Origin: PLanc-01 sp035342095
Lineage (GTDB): Bacteria; Planctomycetota; Phycisphaerae; Sedimentisphaerales; Anaerobacaceae
Direction of reading: 5' to 3'
DNA: 64,000 nucleotides
Assembly: GCA_035342095.1 (NCBI GenBank)
Contig: DAOQWL010000024.1
Location: 1-64,000 of the forward strand
The notes beneath the pieces are model-generated. The model was not told where the DNA came from. It saw only the letters and a program-made list of their open reading frames with translations, and did no database searches. The position numbers and the translations under genes are program-made. Positions 49,639 through 58,150 of this stretch are shown in pieces. Positions within the stretch are counted from its first letter, which is position 1; every line of letters begins with the position of its first letter.

Positions 49639-52600
49639 ATGGCGTTCGAACCCGGCGGATATGCAGAGAAGTTGGGCAATCGTCATGAAGGACGCTGGGT
49701 CGTCAAACAGTTGCTGCGGGGGCTGAATGAACAGGTCCGTTCGGTCATGGTTGAGGCCATTGGCGACGATCAACAAGGCGTTGATCTTGTCGTTGAAACG
49801 ATGTCTGGAACGCTCCAGTTTCACCAGTGCAAGGCACGCAATGGTAGCAAAGAGTGTTGGACTCTCTCTGACCTTGATAGCCGCGGCATATTGCGGAACA
49901 TGACATTCCAGCTCGACCGTAGCGCCCAGCATGAGTTCTGGCTCGTAACAGGCGTTCCGGCCTCTGTCTTCGGCGACATTTGCGAGAGTGCGAGGAACTC
50001 AAGTGAAGACACTGAAACCTACTACAAACATCAGATTGATGGAGTTGGCGAAGATCGACGAAAGACCTTCAGACAGTTCTGTGAGCATCTTGGTCTTGAC
50101 GAATGCACTGCTGATGGCCGGGCAAGAGCGTACAGCTACCTACGGCGAATCCGCGTCGAGTTATGGACGGACACGCAGAGCAGCTATGATGAACTCCTCC
50201 ATTCGGCCAAGCTTCTCGTCAATGGACAACCGCAGAGCGTAGTGGCCTCACTTGCAGGTTTTGCTCAGGACAATCTGAGGAGGCGCATCGTTGCCGCCGA
50301 CATTTGGACGCACCTTCAGGAATCCGGATTTGAGCCAAGACGCTTGGCTCATGACGACCGGGTGGCGCCGGCGATAGAGAAGCTGAAGCAACAGTTTCGC
50401 GATTCGATGGTTCACGGGCTCGTTGACGATCAGTTGATCCCTCGCTCGGAGACGCAGGAACTCAAGCGAGCGTTGGACCAGAATGCCCTGGTGATCCTGC
50501 ATGGGACCGCGGGCTACGGCAAAAGCGGCATCCTGTATGAACTCAGCTCGAGTCTGGATGCGGAAGGGGCCGTATATCTCCCAGTTCGTCTGGATCGACA
50601 ACAACCCCACAACACACCACGAGAGTTTGGATTGAGCTTGGGATTGCCAGAGTCGCCTGCCCTCTGTTTGGATTCACAGTCGGGCGGTGGGGGGGCAGTA
50701 CTCGTCCTAGACCAGTTGGACGCGATGCGGTGGACAAGTTCACACTCGGCGAACTCGTTGGAGGTCTGCAAGGCGCTGGTGGACGAGGTAAGAAGTCTAC
50801 GCGACAACGGACGGCCTATGTCAGTCGTCTTGTCATGCCGGACATTCGACCTGGAGCATGATCCGCAGATCAAGAACTGGCTTGAAGACCAAGGGCGCAA
50901 GTTCATGGGCAGCAAGAAGATCGAAGAGAAGGGGCTGCCTGACACTGTGGTCGACCAGTTCGTCTCCCAATCAGGCAGAAACCCCAAGGACCTCACGCAA
51001 CGACAGAAGGAGGTACTCGCATCACCCCAAAATCTCGCGATGTGGGTGACAATCACTCGTGAAGGACAGGTGCCCGATTTCCAATCGGGTACTCAACTGA
51101 TGCGCGAATTCTGGCGGAGCCGCTACAAGGAGCTTGCCAGGGCCAACGTCAATCCCGATGAAGCTGACACTGCCATCGACGAAATCGTGGACTACATGGA
51201 GCGAACAGGCAGGCTCTCTGCCCCGGCGAGCCTGATCGACAACCGACAGAAGGTCGCCCATGAGTTACACACGCTCGATGTCCTGCGTACCCATGGCAAC
51301 CAAGTGATGTTCTCACATCAAAGTTACCTCGATTTTCGAATTGCCGACCGCTTGCTGCGTGCGATACACAAAGGCACGGGTCGCGTGAAAGACTGGCTCG
51401 GTCCGAAAGAGAAACAGTCCTTGTTTCGACGTGAGCAGTTGCGCCAAGTGCTGTTCATGCTGTCGGATGAATCGCCCCATGACTTCCTGGAGAATGTGAA
51501 GGAGCTGATCGAGAGCAGGGACATCCGATTTCATCTGAAGCATCTGGTTCTGGAGGTCGTGGCCCAGATCCAGGAGCCGAAGCGGTCCCTATGTGAGTAT
51601 CTGCTGAGATTGTGGAATGAGCCGTTCTGGCAGCCGCACATCCGCAGTACTGTAATCCATGGCCAACCCCAGTACGTGCAATTCCTCATCGCCAAAGGAT
51701 TGATGTCACGTTTGTTCGATTCAAAGGAAGGAGGAGATCGCAATACCGCACGGTGGTTGGTCTATTCCGTCGCTGAGAAGATCCCAGATGTCGTAACGGA
51801 CCTGCTCTCGCCATGCGTGGGCAAAGGTGGCGAATGGCTCCAACTGGTCTTAGCGAGCTTGTGCTGGGACTGCGAGAAGGACTCTGACGCCATGTTCGAA
51901 TTGCGACTTGACTTGGCTCGTGCGGGTATTGTAAAGGCGTTCGTCAACTGGAAAGCATTGACACAGACACACCCATTGCGGGCCATCAGACTCATCGAGG
52001 CAGTCATTTCAACGTGGGATACTGCCCCAAAGAGTAGCCCGAGTCCTCAGAGAAACACGCGAGTTCGCTTCGAACAGTGGACCGCCGATGATGTCCAGGG
52101 GCTCAAGGCAGCAGCCACCAAGCACGCTGCTGAGACCTGGACCCTGTTGATGCCACACGTCGAGAGGCTAACTTCGATTGAAGCAGATCAGTATGATCCC
52201 AGGCTCGCAGACTGGCCGGATAGTAATCGATACAGACACGACGATATGAGCGAGCCCATCCATAGAGGGGTCGTGGAGTTACTCTGCGAGTCTGGCAGGA
52301 AGATGGCAACGGATGATCCATCGCGTTTTGCTCAAGACACAGAGGCACTTCGTAACAGCATCTCTCATGTAACCCAGGAGATCCTGATAACCTCCTATGC
52401 TGCTCTCTCTCCCCAGTTCGCGGATGTAGCTGTCGGGTGGTTGCTGGCAGACACAAGTCGCTTCAGGCTGGGCACGGGTTACGTCGAACCCGAATGGATG
52501 CCAGCCGTCCGATTGATCGAAGCACAATCTCCCCACTGTTCCAAAACACTCTTCCGACAATTGGAGTATGCCATAGTCCACTACCACTGTCCGGACGAGA

Positions 52601-54306
52601 AGCGCGTGGCTGAGTACCACCTCGCCCGGCAGAGAGAAGGGTATTTCGGGCACTATTGGGGGCAGACACAGCACTTCCTGCTTCCGGCCTTGTGTCGAAT
52701 CCGTCGGTCGGCACAAGCGGAAGGACTCATCGGCGTACTTGGTCGCAGGTTCCACGGCTACCCCCAGAAGTGGTTCTTGCGTGGTAGCCACATGAGCGGC
52801 GGCTGGGTGGGATCACCCATACGGCCGGAACGATTGCATCGGGTAAGCGACGAAGCCTGGTTGGGAATAGTCACTAACAAGCAGATTCCAGAGGACCGTA
52901 CACATCGTTGGAAACAAATCGATTCACGGCACGTAGTAGAGTCATCCATCACGCAGTTCGCCTGTGATCTGAGGACAATAGCAAAGCGATTCCCAAGTCG
53001 ATTCGCAAGGCTTGCATTGAGATTCCCTCCTGATGCGCATCCCTCCTACATCGCTGCAATACTCGATGGAGTCAAGAGCACGAAACGTGATGATATCCCG
53101 CAGACAGAGAGGGCTTCATGGCAGCCTGCTGATGTGGCTGCGATTGAGGCGATCTTCGACAGACACACGTTGGGTGACAATCGATCTGTCGCCCATGATT
53201 TCTGCTGGCTAATCAAGGCGCGAGCCGATGAGAAGTGGTCGGATAAAACGATAGACCGGCTCCTTGACTATGCGATGTATCACCCAGACCCGCGAGAAGC
53301 TGAGTTGAACATTCGCCGAGCAAATCAGAAGGAGGAAGAATGCACAGTGGACGACCTGAACACGAACGCGATCAACTGTATTCGCGGAGTTGCAGGGGTG
53401 GCAATCGGCGCTCTGCTCTGGGAACACCCTGAGTTGCTCGATAAGCTCAAGCCAGCGATTGTGTACATGGCGAACGACCCACACCCCGCCGTTCGGGTTG
53501 CGGCATTGGAGGCAGGTCTGCCCTTGCTGAATCTGCAAAGAGATCTGGCAGTTGACCTGTTCATAAGAGCAGGCGAGGACGATCTTCGAGTGGCGGCTTC
53601 TCGGCACGGAGTCCACTACTTCAATGCCTGCATGGAGAGTCATGCTGACAGCCTGTCTCCTGTAGTAATCCGTATGTTCAATTCGGAGATACCTGAGGTT
53701 GCCCAAGAAGGCGCAAAGGAAGTCTGCGCTCGCTGGATCTTTCATGGACTCTTTGATCGCGAACTTCGCCAGGGCATCGCCGGATCAACACCCCAACGAA
53801 AGGGTATTGCGGAGGTTACAGCACACCTTATAGGGCAAGACGATTACCGTGAGAAGTGTGTTAACCTACTGTTGCAGCTATTCAACGATCCAGACAAGGA
53901 GGTGCGGCAGAAGGCTGCTCACGCGGTCTACAATAAACCAGAGCTGCTCAGATGGAGTCAAAGCAAATCGTTCGTAGGCGAGTTCATTCGCAGCCAAGCA
54001 TTCACGGATGACCCGACGGGCATTCTTTTCACATTCGAGGAATGCCCAGGATCTCTTGTACCTTTTGCGGAACTGGTCTTTGCCATTTGTCAGTGTTTCG
54101 TCGGCCCGTTGGGAGAGTTATCGCGAGATATCTCCACCGGGCTCTACTACGATGCCTCTAAGATTCCGTCGCTCCTGCTCCGCCTCTATGAGCAGTGCGA
54201 AAGCGACTGTCCGGTAATCGCAGTTCAATGCCTGGACGCATGGGACATCCTCTTTGAGAACCGAATCGGATCCTCAAGGGATACTGCCAAGGCGATTGAC
54301 CGTTGA
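49639..54306 (+). CDS. Giant STAND-like NTPase with PD-(D/E)xK nuclease-like N terminus (putative antiphage defence)
   Basis: A 1555-aa protein. Residues about 10-130 resemble a Mrr/Cap4-type restriction nuclease: Glu17 in 'NRHEGRW', Asp49 in GVDL and the Gln-x-Lys pair Q63/K65 in FHQCKAR, the expected E-D-QxK order. A NTPase follows with Walker A HGTAGYGKS (288-296), Walker B VLVLDQLD (about 354-361) and sensor-like VVLSCRTFD (about 396-404), as in STAND proteins. The remaining ~1000 residues are helical repeats of HEAT-like character ('HPAVRVAALEAGLPLL', 'DPDKEVRQKAAHAVYN'), suited to target recognition. Codon use is less GC-rich than that of neighbours. GGGAG precedes the ATG and a promoter lies at 49455-49483. 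The layout fits single-gene Avs-type defence; the exact family is not recognised, and homology in the C-terminal part could not be judged by eye. Confidence 0.72.
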   Translation: MAFEPGGYAEKLGNRHEGRWVVKQLLRGLNEQVRSVMVEAIGDDQQGVDLVVETMSGTLQFHQCKARNGSKECWTLSDLDSRGILRNMTFQLDRSAQHEFWLVTGVPASVFGDICESARNSSEDTETYYKHQIDGVGEDRRKTFRQFCEHLGLDECTADGRARAYSYLRRIRVELWTDTQSSYDELLHSAKLLVNGQPQSVVASLAGFAQDNLRRRIVAADIWTHLQESGFEPRRLAHDDRVAPAIEKLKQQFRDSMVHGLVDDQLIPRSETQELKRALDQNALVILHGTAGYGKSGILYELSSSLDAEGAVYLPVRLDRQQPHNTPREFGLSLGLPESPALCLDSQSGGGGAVLVLDQLDAMRWTSSHSANSLEVCKALVDEVRSLRDNGRPMSVVLSCRTFDLEHDPQIKNWLEDQGRKFMGSKKIEEKGLPDTVVDQFVSQSGRNPKDLTQRQKEVLASPQNLAMWVTITREGQVPDFQSGTQLMREFWRSRYKELARANVNPDEADTAIDEIVDYMERTGRLSAPASLIDNRQKVAHELHTLDVLRTHGNQVMFSHQSYLDFRIADRLLRAIHKGTGRVKDWLGPKEKQSLFRREQLRQVLFMLSDESPHDFLENVKELIESRDIRFHLKHLVLEVVAQIQEPKRSLCEYLLRLWNEPFWQPHIRSTVIHGQPQYVQFLIAKGLMSRLFDSKEGGDRNTARWLVYSVAEKIPDVVTDLLSPCVGKGGEWLQLVLASLCWDCEKDSDAMFELRLDLARAGIVKAFVNWKALTQTHPLRAIRLIEAVISTWDTAPKSSPSPQRNTRVRFEQWTADDVQGLKAAATKHAAETWTLLMPHVERLTSIEADQYDPRLADWPDSNRYRHDDMSEPIHRGVVELLCESGRKMATDDPSRFAQDTEALRNSISHVTQEILITSYAALSPQFADVAVGWLLADTSRFRLGTGYVEPEWMPAVRLIEAQSPHCSKTLFRQLEYAIVHYHCPDEKRVAEYHLARQREGYFGHYWGQTQHFLLPALCRIRRSAQAEGLIGVLGRRFHGYPQKWFLRGSHMSGGWVGSPIRPERLHRVSDEAWLGIVTNKQIPEDRTHRWKQIDSRHVVESSITQFACDLRTIAKRFPSRFARLALRFPPDAHPSYIAAILDGVKSTKRDDIPQTERASWQPADVAAIEAIFDRHTLGDNRSVAHDFCWLIKARADEKWSDKTIDRLLDYAMYHPDPREAELNIRRANQKEEECTVDDLNTNAINCIRGVAGVAIGALLWEHPELLDKLKPAIVYMANDPHPAVRVAALEAGLPLLNLQRDLAVDLFIRAGEDDLRVAASRHGVHYFNACMESHADSLSPVVIRMFNSEIPEVAQEGAKEVCARWIFHGLFDRELRQGIAGSTPQRKGIAEVTAHLIGQDDYREKCVNLLLQLFNDPDKEVRQKAAHAVYNKPELLRWSQSKSFVGEFIRSQAFTDDPTGILFTFEECPGSLVPFAELVFAICQCFVGPLGELSRDISTGLYYDASKIPSLLLRLYEQCESDCPVIAVQCLDAWDILFENRIGSSRDTAKAIDR

Positions 54307-54870
54307 GGGGGCAACAACAGGGTCGCATCCGGGATTAGGAAGAACGGTGGGCACAGCCCACCCTACCGCTGTCGCCTTATCGCAGGTCCCTTCTGTACCT
54401 TCGGCCCTCGTCGCTCGGGCCTCGAAGAGACTTTCTCACACAGAGCCACAGAGGGCAGACGGGTGTCAGCTTCTTCTTCGTGCCTCTGTGTCTTTGTGTG
54501 AGGAAGCCTGGATTCCCGCCTCCGCGGGAATGACAGCGTCGCGTCCACGTTTGTCGCAGTCCTCTCTGTGCGTCCCTGCGTCTCTGCGTGAGTCGATTCG
54601 CCTTTCTTCGCGTCCTTCGTGACCTTCGTGGTTTCACAGATTGGACGAGCGGTGTGCGGAGCACACCCTACCGCGGCCGCCGAGTTCCATGATCCCTTCT
54701 GCCCTCTGCGTCCTCTGTGGTCGAGAGGAAGATGGATTCCCGCTTCCGCGGGAATGACAAGAGGGATTGCCTCTGCTCACCGCTTCACCCACTGACCTTG
54801 ACACCCTCTTTGATCTCTGTGGTCTCTGTGGCTCTGTGGCTCTGTGGCGAGCGTCCGTCGGGAGCGGCTG
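54307..54870. repeat. Intergenic region made of decayed repeats
   Basis: It holds a palindrome GGTGGGC/GCCCACC in 54339-54376 (near-copy at 59817-59854, degenerate copy at 54650-54677), two dRS3-like units (54512-54531, 54736-54755) and several 'cctctgtg..tctctgcgtg' and 'cttcgtgaccttcgtgg' fragments. There is no gene. Confidence 0.6.
54503..54535. repeat. Right arm of 33-bp inverted repeat (dRS3-like core)
   Basis: The core is ATTCCC-N8-GGGAAT at 54512-54531; 31 of 33 positions match the reverse complement of 49296-49328. A third unit lies at 54736-54755. Confidence 0.75.
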
Positions 54871-55980
54871 TCACTTGATGGTGACGGTGCAACTGCCGGC
54901 GTAGGTTCGTCCGTCGGCGAGCGTGCCGGAGAGGTGCAGTTCCGTCTCGCCGGCGGTGGTGACCGCGTCGAGGAGATCGGACTTGCTGAACGAAGCCATG
55001 ATCCGGACGGTCTTGTCGACCCAGAGGAAGGCCTTCTGGGCGCTGGCGCGGGTCTTCCCGGGCGAGAGCGTCGGCAGATCGTCCTCATCCCAATCCGCCA
55101 GGGTGATATCCTTGGGCAGCGCGATGACCGCGGTGACCTTGGTCGCGGTGCTCTTGCGCTTGATGGTGGAGGGAATCATGGCGACCGTGGCTTCGATCTC
55201 CGCCACGACGGGCGGGTTGTCATCATCATCGTCGTCATCGCCCCCGTCGTCGTAGGGGGATCCGATGGCACCTTTGGCGACCTCGAAGTCGTCGAGATAG
55301 ACTTTGCCGGCCGGGATGGCCAGGTTCTGCGTGGTGACGCCGAGGAAGACGTAGAGCGGGACGTTGCCGTAATAGGTGGCCAGGAAGTCGGGCATGTACT
55401 GCCAGGCGCCCTCGTCGCCGTAGCCGGTGTCGCTGATGTAGAGGATGTCTTTGGCGGAATCATAGGTGACGTAGAACGTGACGTTGGTGAGGGTCCGGCC
55501 GACGAAGTCCATGGTGTTCCAGTTGTCGTCCTTGAGTTCCCACCAGTAGTTCAGGAAGCTGCGGGAACGTCCGATGCCGACCATGACGTAGCGATCCGCC
55601 GGGCCGCCGGAATTCGGGGTGAACCCTAACGCCACCCAGCCGCTGCCGCTGCCGGTGCTGCCAACGTCGAAGTACAGGCTCGCCTTCATTCGGAAGTCCG
55701 AGCTCGGATTGATCCACCACTTGTTGCTGACGTAGCCGACGAAGGTCTCGTTGGCATCGGCGGAGGTGGTGAACTGCAGGCGCTTGTTGGTCTCCGTGAC
55801 CGCGGCGCCGGCGGCGCTGCCGAAGACGTTCCACAGGCTGCTCCGCTTGTTGTCGTCGAAGTTGTCCTGGACCACCGCGGTGGCGGTCGAGTCGCCGGCT
55901 CGGGCGACGGCGGAGAGTCCGGTGGCCATGCGGCCGGCGACGAGGGCGACGAGTGAGAACAGGATGAAACTGCGGTTCAT
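54871..55980 (-). CDS. Secreted LamG-like protein with acidic linker
   Basis: A 369-aa exported protein (signal FILFSLVALVAGRMATGLSA). Residues about 35-225 form a concanavalin-like beta domain with 'NFDDNKRSSLWNVFG', 'GSGSGWVALGFTPNSGGP' and 'KVYLDDFEVAKG', as in secreted glycan-binding proteins. A strongly acidic linker (a run of Asp) follows near 235-245. The C-terminal ~115 residues are a second beta domain ('STIKRKSTATKVTAVIALP', 'LHLSGTLADGRTYAGSCTVTIK') found as a repeated module in planctomycete surface proteins. AGGGGG precedes the ATG. The promoter at 56230-56258 leaves a leader of about 240 nt. Confidence 0.75.
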   Translation of the reverse strand: MNRSFILFSLVALVAGRMATGLSAVARAGDSTATAVVQDNFDDNKRSSLWNVFGSAAGAAVTETNKRLQFTTSADANETFVGYVSNKWWINPSSDFRMKASLYFDVGSTGSGSGWVALGFTPNSGGPADRYVMVGIGRSRSFLNYWWELKDDNWNTMDFVGRTLTNVTFYVTYDSAKDILYISDTGYGDEGAWQYMPDFLATYYGNVPLYVFLGVTTQNLAIPAGKVYLDDFEVAKGAIGSPYDDGGDDDDDDDNPPVVAEIEATVAMIPSTIKRKSTATKVTAVIALPKDITLADWDEDDLPTLSPGKTRASAQKAFLWVDKTVRIMASFSKSDLLDAVTTAGETELHLSGTLADGRTYAGSCTVTIK

Positions 55981-56566
55981 AGCACAATCCCCCTTGTAAC
56001 TTGAATGAGGGCCAACGATTCGTCCATAGCGTCCCGGCGGTCCATTTCGTGCCCCCCGGGGTTGGCGTCTCCACAAGCGCACACGATCGGGGTGCATGCG
56101 TTCTCCCGAGTCTCAGGCGACTCGCCTCGTACGGCACTCACGAGACGACTGGCCCGCCTGTGTGCTCGGCAGAATCATCGGGCAACCGAACCCATTTCGG
56201 CCGCTCCTCCGGTTCATCTATCATGCTGCATTATACCAGTTTGGCCGTCGCGTGTCAAGCGTGGCCAGGCAAGTTCCGCGAGAAGTCCGCAGGGTAGATA
56301 CCCGCGGCTGCCGGCCTTCCGCGGGTCGAACGCCCCATGCAGCCTGGAATGACAATATCGGACGAGCAAAGGAGCGCCGGACTTGTCCGCGTAGGTTGGG
56401 AATCCCGCCAAGGACTGTGTCTCGTGGATGTCCTGCCGATATCGCCGCCGGGCTGCTCAAATGCGACTCTCGCACGGAACCCGGAACCAGAGCCCCCGAA
56501 CAGGCGACTGCACAAGGAATCGCGTCTCTCCTCCGCTCTCCCCTACAACCCCCACAACTGCCTGAA
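55981..56566. other. Leader and promoter region of the secreted LamG-like gene
   Basis: The only clear content of the 586 bp is the minus-strand promoter at 56230-56258 and the leader running to 55981. No reading frame with protein-like character is visible. Confidence 0.5.
56230..56258 (-). promoter_or_regulatory. Perfect consensus promoter of the secreted LamG-like gene
   Basis: TTGACA and TATAAT on the minus strand with exactly 17 bp between them. Confidence 0.88.
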
Positions 56567-56650
56567 TGCCGAAGGAGGGAATCGAACCCTCACCCCCTTG
56601 CGGGGACAGGATTTTGAATCCTGCGCGTCTGCCAGTTCCGCCACTTCGGC
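56567..56650 (-). tRNA. tRNA-Leu (anticodon CAA)
   Basis: An 84-nt cloverleaf read on the minus strand. The acceptor stem is GCCGAAG/CTTCGGC, the anticodon loop TTCAAAA gives CAA, a long variable arm (CCCCGCAAGGGG) is present as expected for leucine, and the T loop is TTCGATT. The CCA end is not encoded. It lies beside the integrase gene. Confidence 0.92.
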
Positions 56651-56742
56651 AAGTTGCTTGTTTTCAATGCTTTACGTCACACGCCGCATGGTTCTGAACA
56701 GGGTCCTGCGCAACATCTGTACAACACAAAACGCACATGCCG

Positions 56743-56771
56743 TTGACCCCTCTGACACTTTCTGTTATGAA
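56743..56771 (+). promoter_or_regulatory. Promoter of the integrase gene
   Basis: TTGACC and TATGAA with a 17-bp spacer, 28 bp before the ATG. Confidence 0.6.
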
Positions 56772-56799
56772 TCTGCACGGTGCCATATGGAGGATCATA

Positions 56800-57894
56800 A
56801 TGCACAAGGCGTGGCTGTACAAGCGCAAAAACCGCGACGGATACCACGTGATGTGGTACGGCTCGGACGGTCGCTTGAGAAGCAAGCAGGCCCCGACCAA
56901 GGGTGTCGCGGAACGGTTCAAGCAGCGACTCAAACGGGAGATGAACAGCGATCTGTTCACCGATGCACAGAGCATCGGCTGGGACGAGGTTGTCGCGGAG
57001 TACCTCAAGCACATCAGGCTGGTACGCAGGGCCGGCGCGAACACCATCGAATCCTACGACGATGTCCTGAGCAACTTCCGCCGGCTCGTGGGTCCGATCC
57101 CCTCGATCCAGGTGCCGGACGCGGTGACGCGGTATGTCGCCGCCAGAACGGAGGATGGCGTGAGTGCGGCCACAGTCAACAAGGACCTTCGCACGCTACA
57201 GACGTTCATCCATTGGGCCGTGGAAGCCCAGTACATGAACGCCACAGTCATCAAGTGGCGCGCCCTCAGACAGAAGACAGTCACCAAAGCCAAACGGGCA
57301 ATCACCGTGCCGGAACTGGCTGCTCTGATTCAGGCGGCAACGGACCTCTACCGGGTCACATGGCGCATCCGAATCCTGTTGGCGGTCAGTACGGGCATGA
57401 GACGCAGAGACATCGAACGACTCTCCCTGGCGGACATCGACCTGCAGGCAGGGAATCTCCACGGGGTCAATCAGAAGGCCCACAAGGAGAGCTTTCACCC
57501 ACTCCACAGGGACGTGATTCCGGAATTGCGAGCGTACATGGCCGAGTTGCCACGTAGTCAGACACGCCTGTTCGCCGACAAATGGCACGACACCAAATGG
57601 GGCAGGATCAAGTGCCGAGCCGCCATTCAGGGGCTTCGGTATCACGACCTGCGAGTGTCATGCGCCAGCTTCATCTTGCAAGCAGGCTTCTCTACCAGTG
57701 TGGCTCAGAACATCCTCGAACACGGTACGCCGAACCTCACCCACGACATCTATACCGACGTGACTCCGGTCTACCGGAACGCGGTGAACGCCATCCCCCT
57801 GGGCAAGGCCCTCAGCACCCAGTCGGGTGAATCGTCTTCCGCTCCAGCCAATCATGAATATCCTTCAGCCAATAGCGAATCCCGGCGACCTTGA
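56800..57894 (+). CDS. Tyrosine recombinase (site-specific integrase)
   Basis: A 364-aa phage-type integrase. The N-terminal ~60 residues form a DNA arm-binding region ('WLYKRKNRDGYHVMWYGSDG'), then the SAM-like core-binding domain ('TIESYDDVLSNFRRLVG') and a catalytic domain. The catalytic residues are Arg in STGMRRRDIERL, Lys in the following beta turn (NQKAHK), HxxR in YHDLRVSCASF, His in LEHGTPNLTHD and the nucleophile in IYTDV. GGAGG precedes the ATG at 56800. The gene starts about 150 bp from tRNA-Leu, a common attachment-site setting. Its 3' end overlaps an excisionase-like gene on the other strand by 83 bp. Confidence 0.92.
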   Translation: MHKAWLYKRKNRDGYHVMWYGSDGRLRSKQAPTKGVAERFKQRLKREMNSDLFTDAQSIGWDEVVAEYLKHIRLVRRAGANTIESYDDVLSNFRRLVGPIPSIQVPDAVTRYVAARTEDGVSAATVNKDLRTLQTFIHWAVEAQYMNATVIKWRALRQKTVTKAKRAITVPELAALIQAATDLYRVTWRIRILLAVSTGMRRRDIERLSLADIDLQAGNLHGVNQKAHKESFHPLHRDVIPELRAYMAELPRSQTRLFADKWHDTKWGRIKCRAAIQGLRYHDLRVSCASFILQAGFSTSVAQNILEHGTPNLTHDIYTDVTPVYRNAVNAIPLGKALSTQSGESSSAPANHEYPSANSESRRP

Positions 57895-58039
57895 TGTCGG
57901 GCGGCCCCTTCTTCCGGCACCGCCACGTCGCCAGGGCGTTGACGCTCGTGAGGAGCAGTTCCGCAGCCTGTTTGGGAGTGAGTAGCTCCATGGATGCCTT
58001 CTCGTCTGTCACTAGTCTTTTCTCCATCTTCTTTACCAT
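57812..58039 (-). CDS. Excisionase-like helix-turn-helix protein
   Basis: A 75-aa protein with a winged helix-turn-helix of the excisionase/MerR-like type: 'ELLTPKQAAELLLTSVNALATWR' followed by 'GPPDIKVAGIRYWLKDIHDWLE'. Such proteins control integrase direction. ATG at 58039 follows GGGAG; a GTG at 58057 is an alternative. It is read toward the integrase and overlaps its 3' end by 83 bp on the opposite strand, an arrangement that could couple the two by antisense transcription. It lies 38 bp from the initiator-like tRNA. Confidence 0.78.
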   Translation of the reverse strand: MVKKMEKRLVTDEKASMELLTPKQAAELLLTSVNALATWRCRKKGPPDIKVAGIRYWLKDIHDWLERKTIHPTGC

Positions 58040-58077
58040 TTCTACTCCCTTATGCACTTGTCAAAGAGTCCGTTCAG

Positions 58078-58149
58078 TAGCGGGGGGCGGGATCGAACCG
58101 CCGACCTTCGGCTTATGACGCCGTCGCGCTGCCACTGCGCCACCCCGCA
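58078..58149 (-). tRNA. tRNA-Met (CAT), initiator-like variant
   Basis: A 72-nt cloverleaf read on the minus strand. It has T8, A14, G18G19, T33 and a normal T loop (TTCGATC). The body is close to bacterial initiator tRNA ('GCGGGGTGG', 'TCATAA', 'CGAAGGTCGG'), including a mismatched first acceptor pair (T1-T72), a hallmark of initiators. However, the anticodon stem ends C31-G39 instead of G-C, position 32 is G, and pair 27-43 is A-A. No CCA is encoded. Its 5' end is one base from the stop codon of the 510-aa gene. Confidence 0.75.
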
Positions 58150-58150
58150 A

